DNA of 64,000 bases from Valencia hispanica (GCA_963556495.2 OY747702.1:18121403-18185402); one strand, 5' to 3'. Numbered from the stretch's first letter, positions 35,097 through 47,681 are shown. Notes: a model not told the origin generated them from the letters alone. Made by a program: numbers and translations.

Positions 35097-35286
35097 GGGC
35101 CTGTTTCACAAAGCAGCTTGAACAAACTCTGAGTTAAAACCTAAACTCTGAGTTGGCTAACTCTGAGGTTTCAGAACAGGTGTTAACAATCAGATCAATC
35201 AACTCAGAGTTAAAGTAACTGAGTTACACTCGTGCATGAGGATATAAAAAGCCCTCATCAATGGGACACAGATAACATGATTCACC

Positions 35287-36940
35287 ATGGCAACCAGTGA
35301 AAAAAAGGGCAGATCCTCCTACTTCTCCCCAGTGGAGATGGAAATATTAATGACAGCATATGCTGAAAATGAGCATATCCTTAAAAAAAAAAAGCAATAC
35401 TGTGGCAGCGGCAAAAGAGAGCTTGTGTGGCAGAAAATTGCTGATCAAGTCAATGCGTGAGTATTAATTGGAGGGAAAAAAAAGACATGTTTGGTCTTAA
35501 ATGTTCCACTCATTCATTCAACATTGATGTCTTGCATGTTTTTTTTTAGCACATAGGTGCAACCCAGCAGGCCGAAAAAGGACATGGCAGCAACTAAAGA
35601 TGAAATACAGTTCAAACAGGTAAGGTATAATTTAATTATTACCCATTGTGGTGATGTTTAGCCTGCCTTCATTAAACTGCATTCAGTGATTACATTCTAC
35701 ATGTGATAGCTATATTTTAGTAATTAGGGAAAATCCTTAAACAATGAAAAAGCCACATCTTCAGTCATACCATCACTGCCAGTATTCAATATTGTCTATA
35801 TGAAAGCCACACCTTAATTCCTGTTATGTGCATGTCTCAAAATTTGAGTTCTCTGCATATGTTCAAACTTGACCTCCATCGTAGCCAACAGAAAGAGGCC
35901 AGAAAAACAGGCGGTGGTCCAGCACCACCACAACTCAGAGGCTGAAGAGATGGCCCTCAGTCAGAACCGTGGGCGACCAACTGCTGAAGGCATCTCTGGG
36001 GGGAGTTTGTCGGACCCAGCCATGCCTCAGGACACAAAGGCCTACATTAGAGGTATATCATTCAAATAAATGGCATATGTTAGATGTAATGGCCATCCAT
36101 TCATCTGCTACAGTTATCTGTAATTGGCTGCTCAGATATCAATCTAATCTAAGGTGGCTAAGAGTCATAAGAATTGTGATGGGACCTGCACTGTATTTCC
36201 AAAACGAAGGTAGAAAAGAAAATAGGTAGGGCACTCTTCTGGGTAATAATCAACTGAATAATCTTCTTCCACCAGTTGTTGATGGTGTGATCTGTCTTGT
36301 GGAGCCCTCTACTATAACAGACTTCCATGCTGTTGTAAGTAGCTACCAGAGTTTTTTTATTTGTCTTTTTTAATTTATTCCAGAGTTTTGATGATGGGTA
36401 GAATATAACACAATTGTTACAGGAGGATGATGAAGACACCTTGTCAGCCACCACAGGGAGGGAAGATGCAGAGAGGCCTGTTGAGGTCAAAACCTTTGTG
36501 TAAAATGACCTTGGTTTCAGTCAATGTTAGTGTTGTTCTGCAATACAACTTGCAGCTTCTTTTTCTCCAACAGAGCAATGCTGGAAACAACAGAGGGTCC
36601 ATCAATGAGGAAGAGGTTCCATCAACTTCCACAGCACAGCTTACCTCAGTAGGAATATTCAATATTGACCCACAACTTACTATGACACTAAGTAGACATG
36701 GCACTATGACATTCAACTTCATTTGTGTTCCTATAGCTCCCTGTGAAGCAACTATATAAGGTCTATCTCCAAAAACAAATTGAAAAAACAAATGTGGAAC
36801 TGGAACACATAAAGCTACAAGTGAAGAAGACACAAATGGAAATACAACTGCTGGAACATAAGTTAAAGGTGGCTGATTTTTTTTTAAATCAACAAAACTG
36901 TAAACATGTGTACTTGCAGGAAATAAAGAAGACTTCATAA
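35287..36940 (+). pseudogene. Myb/SANT-like DNA-binding protein of the Harbinger element, eight apparent exons
   Basis: Likely exons: 35287-35456, 35557-35619, 35885-36052, 36276-36334, 36423-36485, 36574-36648, 36737-36868 and 36920-36940. Most are bounded by GT and AG; the donor after 36485 (GTCAAA) is weak. Exons 1-2 encode the trihelix/Myb-like N-terminus (S-Y-F-S-P-V-E-M-E-I-L, then R-K-R-T-W-Q-Q-L-K-M-K-Y), as in the NAIF1-like second protein of Harbinger elements, which binds the ends and carries the transposase into the nucleus. Exon 7 encodes an E/K/Q-rich coiled coil of about 40 residues, and the last exon ends in a TAA at 36938. Small compensating indels seem to shift the frame within exon 3. 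The exon model is inferred from splice sites and frame, not from transcripts. Confidence 0.65.
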
Positions 36941-36979
36941 AATTAGAGGCCTTTTGTCCTTCTCTGACTGGGGGGGGGG

Positions 36980-37877
36980 TTACAGTTGGAAATGATTCTG
37001 GCAGACTTGTGCATCAGCAGCGGGGTTGGGATAATCATCTCCATCATCAGGGGTAAGGGTGGGACATTGTTCCCCTCTGATCATGGCAATATTGTGCCGA
37101 ATTACACATGCCACAATGATGTCACATGCCCTTTCTGGGGAGACCCTGAGAATACGCAGGCACTGGAATCGGGTCTTGAGCATCCCAATGGTCATTTCCA
37201 CCCTTGTGACGTGTACATTTCATTTGGAATGCTGAAAGCTATTATTTAGGCTTACCTGTACATTAATGCTGTGGACAGATTTCCTATTCACATAATCTCC
37301 TTCATTTATTGAAGGAGATATGATGGGAATGTGAGTCCCATCAATGCAGCCAATCACACCTGGAAACCCTTAAACATATCAAATTGAGTTCTTCCAGTCT
37401 CAACATTTTTAATTGCTTGACATTATTCATTGCTTACACTGATACCTGCAATTCTGTGGAATGCTTCTTTGAGATGTCTGGTGCTTTTGTGACCTGGAAA
37501 CGCTACAAACGTGTACAGTAACTGTTAAGTGCAAGGGTCACATTTCTCACAGCCCGACAGACTGTTGCCTTGGATACATGCTCCGCATCACCGATATTGT
37601 ACAAAAAACTGCCGTTCGCAAAAAAACGTGCAATACAAAGAATTTGTTCGGAGTAGAGGGCTCTTCCACGATGAGTCAAGTGAGAAATGTGTGGGCCAAG
37701 GATATTGTTTAAATAAACTATTGATGGTCTAGAAAAAACGAAAAGGTTCACAGAGGTACTCATCATGGAGTGATAAAATATCCACTCGGGGTCTGATAAT
37801 CCCCTCCCGACGCAGATTTCTGCGGAGTCTCTGCGCTTCTACATCAACAGGCTCATCAAGAAACGGACACGCCATGT
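36980..37877 (-). pseudogene. HARBI1-like DDE transposase of the Harbinger element, frameshifted and internally deleted
   Basis: The minus-strand start at 37877 reads M-A-C-P-F-L-D-E-P-V-D. An A-run at 37733-37738 appears to carry one base too many, and the frame continues in the register that gives F-S-R-P-S-I-V-Y-L and T-H-R-G-R-A-L (37730-37503). A second shift near 37527 leads to F-V-A-F-P-G-H-K, then a small intron-like gap (about 37450-37370). The next segment has [11 protein letters not shown] with the first catalytic Asp, ending at 37256 before GTAAGC. The segment with the second Asp is missing. Coding resumes at about 37215 with R-V-E-M-T-I-G-M-L-K, holding the catalytic Glu, and ends at 36980. 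The enzyme would cut and rejoin the element ends. It cannot be active as it stands. Confidence 0.75.
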
Positions 37878-38089
37878 CTGCCACTAATTTCAGACTGCAG
37901 CTTCAACTTCAGAGCAGGAGAAACTCAGTTATTTGAAGCAAACCTGCTAGCGAGCAGGTTAGGTTCACAGAGTGTGTTGCCCGGGACTGAGTTACGCTGA
38001 ACTGGCTTTGTGAAACCGAAAACTGTTTCCCTCATCTCAGGGTTAACTAACTCAGAGTTTTCACTAAACCCGCTTTGTGAAACGGGCCC

Positions 38090-38092
38090 CAG
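38090..38092. repeat. Harbinger target-site duplication, right (CAG)
   Basis: Matches CAG at 35094-35096, immediately outside the right inverted terminus. Confidence 0.7.
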
Positions 38093-39599
38093 ATCTAAGC
38101 ATTGCAAAAATGGAGATCGGAAATTGGCCTTAAATCTGTGATCAGTGCATCAGTTCTGTTTACAAGCCTGGAATATTCTGGAGGATGTTGGCCAAGAAAG
38201 TCTAAGACGGTCACAGAGTTGGTGAAATCAGAATTTCTATGAGTGGATGGATGAGAATTTTCTCCAGAAAGAAAAGTAGTCATTGTTTTTGCAATGATGC
38301 AATTATACAGGTTAGCATTTGAACAGATTCAATGGGGTCATAAATCAAGAAACCTTGCTGTTGTTTTGGTTTCTGACACCACGCCAATTATCTCACAGAT
38401 ATATTTTAAGAATAAAGATGTTGCTGTCATATAATACACAGAAAAACTGGTGCATGCTTTTAATTTCAGTACGTTTCGTTTGAATCCTGACCAACACCAG
38501 GAGAATGGATCATCTTAAATCACTGTACTGCACCTCACTGCCTTTTATGAAGCACTGAACGGTCTTGAGCTGAAACACATTTCTGAGGTAAATTAGCACT
38601 GAACGTTTTGTTTTGGTTTATGCAATGCTTTCAAAACGTAATTTTTTTTTGCCATTTAAATGTTTTTCCTTTTGATGTTGTTGAAATCACTTTGGATGGC
38701 CCTGTGTATGTATGCTGCTACATAAATAAAACTGATTTTAGTATTACCAACAGACAGCTGCAGCAACTAGCCCACTATAAAAGGGGGGGGGAGTAGTCTC
38801 CATGGAGCCAGTACACATAAGTGTCCTTAATTTGGATTTTATTTCCCCCAATGAGTTATGATAGCAGTCCCAATTCTTCTGCTGATCTGTGACCTCAATA
38901 AACTTCATTACCTGAAGAAGGCATTTATTTCTGATTTCTTAGTGGATTAAATGTATCACGTCTTTTAACCTGTGACTGTCTGGTGTTACACACTAATTTT
39001 AAAAGAGAAGCAGCCAAACTGATGACAAACAGGAAATCTTGTCAGTACATATGCATTCACTTTTCAGTTTGTTGTTTTACTCATGAACACTTGTTAATTT
39101 CTGTTTACTGGATTCAGACGCCGCGCATATTTGAGCCGAGCCCAGCAGCTCCTCTGCTTCTGCAGCAGCCCAAGTCCTTTCATGGAAGTAGGAGCAGCAG
39201 CTCTGTGTTCCAGTTAATAATAATCATGACAGCACACATCAATTTAAAAATCTGTGTGACTTCACACTGTTGGACAGTTGTAAACCTCCCACTGTCATTA
39301 TCCCTAATTAGTGGCAATATAAACTGGAAGTAATTGCTAGACAGCTTTGTGGAGCTAAGATAGAGGATGCACTTTCTATACCTGGGTGGTCTGCTGACAG
39401 TGAGATCTGTTGTCTTCAACAAAAGTGCTGAGATACGTCACCACAACTTTTTTTTTTTTTTTATTTACCTAGCGGAACTGCATACGAGGATGTTTATTTA
39501 GGCCATCTTATCTCTGAAATGTATTGATTCTCTCAGTTGCTGAGTTGATAGTTTCACTAAAGAGAGTTCAACAAAGCATCACCCAAAGCTTCCGTTATT
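38093..39599. other. No gene seen
   Basis: No supportable exon. The T-run at 39449-39464 and G-run at 38780-38789 are simple sequence. Confidence 0.5.
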
Positions 39600-39850
39600 T
39601 CCAAGACGCTGAGATTTTGAGACGCAGAGCAAACATGTGGAAGATTATGTTCTGGTCAGCTGAGACCATAATTCAACTTTTTGGACCACATGCAAAATGT
39701 CACTCAACCCAATCCAAAACACATGTCTAACATGAAACAAGGTGGTGGCAGAATCATACTGTTTCTTTTTTATTTAGCAGGGACAGTGAAGGTACAAGCT
39801 GATGGGGCAGATGGATTGTTCAACAAAGCACTGAATCAGAAAAGATGAAT
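39600..39850 (+). mobile_element. Tc1/mariner transposase catalytic-core remnant
   Basis: Plus strand contains AACATGTGGAAGATTATGTT and CAGCTGAGACCATAATTCAA, then ACAAGGTGGTGGCAGAATCA and GCAGGGACAGTGAAGGTACA. These match the middle of a fish Tc1 transposase. The translation gives W-K-I-M-F-W-S-A-E-T-I-I-Q-L-F-G. In active relatives this reads W-S-D-E-T, so the second catalytic Asp has become Ala. Stops and indels follow. A dead fragment. Confidence 0.75.
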
Positions 39851-39964
39851 AGAAATTAATTCCAATTTTATTTGCCAAAAGTTTTGAAATGTTTCCTTCT
39901 GCTTCAAGATTAAGCACTTTTTTTAAACCCACTTTATCTGTCTGAAAGACGGAAGTCCTAACAA

Positions 39965-40545
39965 GATCTTGAGAAACTCGTCCATGAGTTTATCTTTAGT
40001 CGGATTGATTACTGCAACAGCGTCCTCACAGCTGATCCAGAACGCTGCTGCTCGTGTCCTCACTAGAACCAGGAATGTAGAGCTCATCACCCCAGTTCTA
40101 CAGTCCTTACACTGGCTCCCTGTAGCTCAGAGAAAAGACTGCAAAATACTTTAGTTTGTAAAGCTTCAAATGACTTAGCAGCAAAATACATTAAAGATCA
40201 GTTGTCACTGTATCTGTAGTCTGCTCTGCATCCCCAGAATCAGAACCAAACATGGAGAAGCAGCATTCAGTTTTTAGGCTCCTCTAATCTGGAACAAACT
40301 TCCATAAAACTGCTGAAACTCTGAGGTCATTTGAATCAAAGCTAAAAACATTTTTTTTAGAGCTGCCTTTGATCAGTAGTAATCACTGAAACATTGATAA
40401 TTCTTGTCTGGTCAATGATCGGATGATACACGGACCAATTTCCTTTTTTTCTTTGCTTATTGTGTTATGTTCTTATCATGTAAAGCACTTTGAACGGCCT
40501 TGTTGCTGAAATGTGTTACACAAATAAACTTGACGTGACTTGAAG
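39965..40545 (+). mobile_element. L2-like LINE 3' copy
   Basis: Opens with S-L-V-G-L-I-T-A-like degraded RT sequence and runs through I-T-P-V-L-Q-S-L-H-W-L-P (about 40090-40125), CAAACATGGAGAAGCAGCAT and the 3' end CATGTAAAGCACTTTGAACG and ACAAATAAACTTGACGTGAC. The frame is broken repeatedly. Related to the copy at 12761-13185, which shares the shorter-tail subfamily features. Confidence 0.75.
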
Positions 40546-41319
40546 ACAGTTTCTTTAAGAGGTAATTTCTAAACTTTTGTTTTTTTTTGTAGGAAAAGTT
40601 TTTATTGTAAACTAAAACCTTTGTTTTTCCGCCTCTTATGCGGAACACACTTTAAATGAATAGGCAGAATCATTTCACATCAGAGGGAGAGGCATAAAAA
40701 CGCTGCCCCCAGTCTGTAGGGGAGATACTGTAACCACATGTTCCATCCGGTCTTAATGGGTTAAATGCGGGAAAAGTTGTCAACACTGCCAGTGGTCAGG
40801 CTCTAATTCAATCAGTATCATCAAGTCAATATCTCCGCTGTTCTGTGGAGTCAACAGCATTGACCCTGTGACCCCTTGAACAATATTCTGGTAATTTTTA
40901 TTATTTGGTTTTTAATTGCAAGACATGACTAACAATCGCATGCATTACTGACATTCAGTCCCAACAAAACACTTTTCCTCCTTGTGCTCCCAAGTGATAT
41001 CACCAAGAATATTCCTAAAGAACTGATGATGTATCAGTGGGAGTGGCTCTGACTTAAAGTGAGAATCACATGACGCAAGTGAGGTTCAGAAAACGGTCCC
41101 AAAAAATAAAGTGATTTACTAACACCAAAAGATGTGAAAGGAGTCAAACATCAAGGGATGCGTATAAAGCCGCAAAGGATGAAAGGTAAACATTGGTGTA
41201 GAGTACAGATGGTTCAAAACCGTTATTTCCTTTCAAAAAACTGACCACATACTTATAAGTGAGCTCAAGAACCCACTGCTTATGTTAAAATAGTCATAAT
41301 TATGGGTTTTATTAATACA
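40546..41319. other. No gene seen
   Basis: Nothing supportable on either strand. Confidence 0.5.
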
Positions 41320-42000
41320 TTGTGGCAAGGAAAGTATCCATGTGTTAAGGTATACAACACAAATTCCATCTTTACTTAGGGACTTATGAAATTATTTATA
41401 CCCCCTGTACTTTTCCCACTTGCTATTATGCCTCAACCGTAAATTTCACAGCAGCTAGGTTTTATGTGACAGACCAACACAAAGTAGCATTTGATACTGT
41501 GAAGTCGAATAAAATTGTTATAGTTTTAACCCAAAAATATTAGGAATGGAAATATCTTTCTCTGCAGTTACAGTATAGCTACAAGTCTTTTGGATTATGA
41601 CTCCATCTGCTTTGCATAAGTGGAAAGTTTTGCCCATCTTCTTTGTTAGCGAGAGCAAGCTCAGTCCAATTAGGTGAATGCATCTGTATAGGGCAGTCTT
41701 ACATAGAACAAAAAAATCCTTCATAGTCCCACAAAGGGGTAATTCAGTTGTAACAGCAGCAAAGTGACGGGTAATAGAAGCATTAGGATACGCACAAGAA
41801 AAGTATAAAAATATAAAAAACAAAATTAAAGATAATGTATGTACATTAAGGACAAAATTACAAAACCAAAGTACTGTGCAGTTATTAAAAATAAAGTGGC
41901 ATACTCAGATTTGAATGTAAAACAGAGTAGGATAAATTAAAAGGAAATATTTACAGAATGTGCATGTGTAGATCTGCATTAAGAAGTAAATATATATATA

Positions 42001-42032
<32 letters not shown>

Positions 42033-42900
42033 GTATTTTTCCTCACCCTGACCACTTAGTGGTGCTAAACATGCCATATAGGACATGCACATATAAAGCC
42101 TCCACACAAGGTTAGGCTTTTGCATGGAATGATCACAAAGTCCAGCTACTTTTCTGTGTCGCCTTGGATTATAAATCTAATAAACTACAAGACAAGAACA
42201 CGAAAATGCTATCTGCCACTGTTGCTATATATGACATGTTTGGTCAAGTAAGAGGTTGATCTAATAGGTCAGCATTTTTAGCAAATAGGCATTTTCCTTT
42301 TACACAAGCATACTCGAGGGCAAGATTTTCCCTCTAAACCCCATTTAAGAAAACAACAACCAATACTGGTTCACATAAAACGGTGTTCCCGTGTGGACGG
42401 GGCCTCACTCTCAGGATGGTGTTTTCAGGGTAAATTGCAGTGTTAGTTTTTCACTAAAGGAACAATTTTGTTTGTAGGTCATAAGGTTCACTTTTGGTTT
42501 CATCTGACCAGAGCTGCTTCCTTCTGTGTCTCCTACATCTTTTGTGGCAAACTGCAAATGGAAGTTCTTGTGGCTTTCTTTACTCGTCAAATTCGTCACT
42601 CTTCTATTAAGGTCAGATTTGTGGAGTGAGCAAATAAAATTTGTCATGTTTCAGAGTTACCACAGGCCTCCTGGATTGCCTCTTTTGATTAATACACTAT
42701 TCTTGCCTGTCTGTTTAAGTAAACAGGCAGGTATGGCAGGTTCTGCCACACTATTTTTAATTCTTAATGATGAATTGAATAGAGCTACATGGGAAGTTTA
42801 AAGTGTTTGATATTGTTTTGTAACCTAACCCTGCTTTAGATTCTCCACAACGTTGTTGCTGATGCTGTCTGTCACGAATGTTAGGAAAATAATTTGCAGC
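41320..42900 (-). mobile_element. Tc1/mariner element, decayed, interrupted in the middle
   Basis: Minus-strand copy. At the high end (42880-42540) the sequence matches the N-terminal coding part of a common fish Tc1: CTAAAGCAGGGTTAGGTTAC, GGTAACTCTG (as its complement) and the A-F-A-T-K-D-V-G-D block. At about 42505 the complement reads CTCTGGTCAGATGAAACC, encoding L-W-S-D-E-T, so here the second catalytic Asp is kept. Segment 42405-42500 continues the match. Segment 41320-41690 matches the 3' part of the same family (ACCAACACAAAGTAGC, AAGCTCAGTCCAATTAGG, near-terminal GGCAAGGAAAGTATCC). About 700 bp between 41700 and 42400 does not belong to it and includes a TA microsatellite. Many indels; non-functional. 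Confidence 0.65.
41991..42032. repeat. (TA)n microsatellite, interrupted
   Basis: TA repeats with a TGTACA break at 42001, about 42 bp. Confidence 0.9.
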
Positions 42901-45900
42901 TTCTTCACGTTAATGCAATGGTTTGTGTTGTTCTGTCACGGAAATTATCAATAAAATAACAAATTTAAAATCTCCAAAAATGTATGGTTGGAACATAAAA
43001 TGGGAAAAAGTTGAAGGAGAATCAGTGTGTTGATTGAACACTGTGTAGTAAGAAACAAAAGTAAAAAACTCCTCATGCACCTGTTTGTGTGTCTGGGAAT
43101 CAGAGGAATGTGGAGTGTGGATCGGTGGGAAGCACAAACAGCCTTTTATTATTAAACCTTTTCTCATAAACACCAGCAAAACAGTAAAAATATACCACAT
43201 TTCCTGACTCCTCTTAAGTTTTTTTTTTTCATTCTTCTACTTTCAATAGTTCCCCACAGGATTCTCAGTGCGGTAGTCCAAATCAAGTCATCATTCACTC
43301 ATTTAGTGCGCTAATTTCGATCTAAATCATGTCAGCAACAACAAACATCAAAAGCTAAATGTCTCTGCAAGCCTAGACACAAAATTGCTTTTCAACAGTG
43401 CCTTTACTAATATTAGCACATCAGAGTAATCGTGTATAGAATATACAGCTGACAGCACGCTGTGTTAACCATGTTTTGACACCACAAGTTCATGTTTCAA
43501 GGCTTGAGGCGCTCAACAATCATCTCAGTGGTTTTTACCGTCACTGTCAAAAGTTTTGATAGTGTTAAAAATGTTTTGCAGTGTTAGTGGAGTGAGTTCT
43601 TGGGGTGCCGTTTAAGATTTTTTTTACAAAATTTTGCATGCTAAATGGGTCCATAAAGAAATCAACAAATGGTCTAGTTACAGTCATCTTAAAATAACTT
43701 TAATGACAGAAATGCGGTCAGTCTTCACTTAGCAAGGAAATAAAAGTAATCTGAAGATTGATTCTTAACCTTTACATTGAGTTTCATCAAAAAAAGAAGA
43801 AAGAGACTTCTTTCATTTTCCCCCCACAGCTTTTATAAACGAATAAACAGTGACATTCCAACTGTTTACTGCAGGTTACCGCAGGAAATACCACCTAATA
43901 CTAGACAAAGTCTACTCGCCATTGATGAGCTAAGTATGGAAAGCTAAGACTGATTACTATCTACAACACTAAAAATACTATTCTAAGCTTCACACTGTTT
44001 AATGAGTTAGAAAGAAGGGGAAGTCTTTTTTTTTATGATTCAGCTGATTTAAATCTCATAGGTTAGAAGAAGTTTGACACATTCAGAGGAAGAATATTTT
44101 TCAGGGTCTAATTCTGAGATGTAGGACCCGATGTAATATGAGGAATACATTTGGAGGGGAAAGGGGAGAAGCAAATACAGTTTTCTTTTTTTATGTGACA
44201 AATAAAAGCTCTGCTGGGATTCCAAAGAATCTGCTCAGCACAAGAAGAAAGGACCATTTTTGGGGTCTTTCAGTCTCAGTAACTCAAAGGGCCGGAGGTA
44301 TTTTCACTCTGGTATGCTGTTCTGTTTAATCTGTCTCTGGCTGAGAGACGCATCTGGACAGCACTGCTTGGGTTGGCTCATAGTGCCCTCTTTCAGACAG
44401 GAGAGTAGAGGTGGTCCCTTTACGCTCTGGGTTTGGATGTCTGGAGATCCTTCACTTTAGATTTGGAGCAGGAATAACAATTTAAAACACACAAAAAAAA
44501 ACTACATCCAGCAGAGCTTTACTGGAAGATAAGCAAATTACCATAGCACAACAAAAAGAAGCATTACCCTAAGTGGACCTCCCGTGGCCGACCAGCACTT
44601 GGGGACTCAGTTGGTTCTGGTTCTTGCTTAGCTAGATGGTTGGTTCTGGGGTTTCATACTCAAGATACAAACTCTCTCATGAAGAAAGTGGTCCAATTTC
44701 TGGATGCAGGGCCTTCAGGACCTTCCTGGAGACCCTCCATCCAGGAGTTCGCTAGTCCTAAAATGAAGGATGTCGGAGATTATCCAATCAGAGTTCTTGC
44801 TCTGTGATGTCAGAAAATCTCACATATGTGAGTTTAGGAAAATATTTTTTTCCCTAAATCATTGTCTGCTAAGCGTCAGTTTGTATACTAAAGGTACGTT
44901 ACCACATGTTTATAATTTTATACCAGTGTCACAGTCAGAATGTTTAGAATAAGCATTCAGCGTTGAACCTTAAGATGATTATTTATAAGTTAGTTTGATT
45001 AAAAAGGATTTTAAAAAGTGTCAACTTTTATGATTTGTAGTTTCGTTTTATACGGATGCCCGGTGCAGCTGCAGGTGGTTTTACATAAACAGAACAATAG
45101 AGTAACAGCTTGAAATATCAGAATAACCTCATTATTCTGAGATATTGTTAATGAAGCAAACTTTGATTCATGTAATGTGTCACAGTGGGCAGAGTGATTA
45201 GTCAGTTCGGATGACTGTCACATTGTTAAGTACGCATTGCAAGAGTAAGTTTTATAACATCCTTTTTTTGTTGGGGATACAAGTGTTGTGTTGATGAATA
45301 ACTAATGACAGTCTCAAAACACCTGAAGTTATATGCTTTAAGGAAACAACAACTAAAAAAGGACAAGAGAGCAATGTAAACTCCCTCATGTTTTGTTCAT
45401 TACTCAGCGTTATTTCCATTTGATAATTTTCCAGGGGGAAAATATATTTTCTAGAGCAGTTCCTTGACTCACATCTGAAGACTGGGGTACCCTCCACGGT
45501 AGTAGTAACTGTTGTAATTATGACTTTTTATTTTAGCAGAGTTACATAGAAAACTGACACAAGCCTGCACAGATGCCGACAGAGTCGAAGAGAGGCCCCA
45601 GGCACAAATTATGCACAATCGTGAGTCACATGTAGGCCGGTTTTGCTCCTCAAGCACAATGGCATGTGAAGGCTGTTCAGGTGGAGTCACATTGGTGAAG
45701 ACAAGGCAGAGAGGACTCCTCGAACTTTTAGCTTTTAACACAGACAAGACTGGAATTATGGCTAATTTGGAAAACCTGTGAAACAAGAATGATGGGCTTC
45801 AACCTTGACCTACCTCTATCCGGGTAAGTTTCAACAAGCTGCTCAAGGGAAAATAAACAAGCTATAAAACAATGATCATGGGTGGGTTGAACCCTTCTTT

Positions 45901-46969
45901 GGAAATTAAAAAGCTGTAAAGTTGGTAGGACCTAGAACCAGGAAGTGTGGGAAGCTGCTAAGATCGTTGCTTTTATCAAACAAACACGGAAATGGAAACA
46001 TCACATATCCCCTGTACAACTGCTTAAAATTCCCAAAGTAATTTCTCAAAGTTCAAAACATTTTTTCTAAAGGTTTTCAGGGATAATTTCCTGGATAAGC
46101 TAACTGTCTTGGTTGCCATTCAAAAACGTAATGTCTCTGTACTTACTTAACTTAATAGTACAGCGTGAAAACAGTCTGATAAACCCTAACCTACCAACTG
46201 AACACTAATTATGAGAAAGTAGTGACTTTAATCAGATGTTTATCAATATTTGATAAAAATCACATTAGTTAAACCATCAGAATGTGAGGTTTTAGTCACT
46301 TCAGACCTTAAAAGGTACAAATTATTTTATAACAGTTTATCAATATTTAGACTGGATTTGAGGCCCAGTCAAAGCCCAAACCCAACTGACAATCTTTGGT
46401 GAAGCTTGAAAATTTCTGATCACAGACACAATTCTTCCAGTTTAACTGAGCTTGAATTGTTTTAAAAGGAAGAATTCGTTTAAATGGGATAGAGACAAAC
46501 CCAGAAGTGTCTAGTGACAAGGGGTTTAAAACGTATTGCGTATGCATAACTGTTTTGAATTCGTAGTTAATTTTAAGCTAGTGTCAATTGAAATTGTGCG
46601 TGTGTAGACATATTTTGTACTCGTAATTTCTTGATATTTGTGTGTACATTTGAACACACAATTGCAAGTACCCGAAGTCACACATAAAATGCATTTTACA
46701 GTTTATAGATCATGTTTTAGAGATACAAGTACCTAAAGCTACACACAAACATTACGCAAACACAGATGTTTTGAGACTATTTTCTCTCCAGAATCGACAA
46801 AATGCATAAAATCCCAATATAAATATTGAAATTTGTTGTTGTAAAGATAAAACAAAACAAAAAAGGTTTGGTAAAGCTCAAATGGGATTGAATAGTTTTT
46901 CAAAGCACTAGAAATTGGAGAGAGGTTCAGCATCATTCTGAACTAACACTGGTTTTAAACTCTCTGCAG
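42901..46969. other. No gene seen; may hold upstream exons of the 46.97 kb gene
   Basis: About 4 kb of apparently unique AT-rich DNA. I could not identify an upstream exon with confidence. Confidence 0.45.
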
Positions 46970-47681
46970 ATCACATGAAGTCTTAAAGTCAATCTGGAAG
47001 CTGAGCTCCCAGTGCTGGCCTGGCTCAGTCACAGAAGGAGGCCTCTCCTCCTCCAGAGGTTGGCTGCGTCGCTTCTTGATGCTGAAGCTGGTGACCGTGC
47101 TGTTGTTCCCCTACGGGGACAACCTCCCCCTGCTGGTGAGCTGTGTGTTCAGTCTGAGAGCTCTGTTGCTGCTGCGCTCCCCTCATATCTCCACCAAGCC
47201 CTCCACTGTGTTCCTGGCCCAGCTGGCCCGAACAGACGCTCTTGTTCTGCTGCACTGGGTTCTCTGGCTGGGACTGACTGTGGGACGGAGGGTCGACGAG
47301 GCTCAAATGAGCCCAATGAGGCAGACCCTGAGCGTACTCAGTCAGCAACTGCTTGAAGCTCATCACTTGGCCTCTCTGCTCTTGCTGTGGCTCCTGGGAC
47401 TAGAGGCCATGCTCGTCTCCCGCTGGCCCCTGCAGACTCGCAGGTTCAGGACTTCTCAGTGGGCCCAGCTCTGCTGCAGTCTGCTCTGGGTGCTTGTGCT
47501 GCTAGAACTTATGTCTTTGCTGCACTCTAAACTCTTACAGGACAATAAACAACAGAAGTACCTCTCAACACTGCCTGTTCTCTCCCTCGGCCTGAGGAAG
47601 GTGTTATGGTTCACGAATTCATGGATGCATTATGCGGTCTTCAGTTTTAAACCACAGAGAAGGAAGAGCTTGTTTAATTAG
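46970..47681 (+). CDS. Orphan multi-pass membrane protein, GPCR-like, last exon (partial)
   Basis: A 3' splice site (ACTCTCTGCAG) ends at 46969 and an open frame of about 237 codons runs to the stop at 47679-47681. The upstream in-frame stop at 46956 means an earlier exon, or an internal ATG at 47079, must supply the start. It is very Leu-rich, with hydrophobic spans at about 47115-47175, 47205-47280, 47365-47420 and 47465-47530. Rhodopsin-like hints: S-T-V-F-L-A-Q-L-A-R-T-D (compare the TM2 L-A-x-x-D) and G-L-E-A-M-L-V-S-R-W-P-L (position of the TM3 E/D-R-Y plus P-L loop). The end reads N-S-W-M-H-Y-A-V-F. TM5-TM6 are not apparent, so it is either a shortened receptor relative or a different membrane family. 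A polyadenylation signal lies 165 bp beyond the stop. I do not recognise the gene. Confidence 0.55.

Larger units (their letters stand above)
35097..38089 (+). mobile_element. PIF/Harbinger DNA transposon, complete ends, both genes present
   Basis: Inverted termini: left GGGCCTGTTTCACAAAGC from 35097, right end on the other strand GGGCCCGTTTCACAAAGC ending at 38089. They are flanked by the 3-bp duplication CAG (35094-35096 and 38090-38092), consistent with the CWG target known for vertebrate Harbinger elements. The subterminal DNA has repeated AACTCAGAGTT/ACTCTGAGTT motifs on both sides. Inside are a plus-strand Myb/SANT-like gene with apparent exons and a minus-strand DDE transposase, converging tail to tail at about 36940-36980. 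Length is 2,993 bp, typical for an autonomous copy. Both genes have lesions, so it is probably immobile alone. Confidence 0.9.

Noticed and set aside
36444..36938. Minus-strand 164-codon frame across the Harbinger Myb-like gene
   Set aside because: Antisense of plus-strand exons and introns with good splice sites.
47025..47366. Gln-rich minus-strand and alternative plus frames over the orphan exon
   Set aside because: The 46970-47681 frame has the splice site, hydrophobic spans and polyadenylation signal; the others have none.
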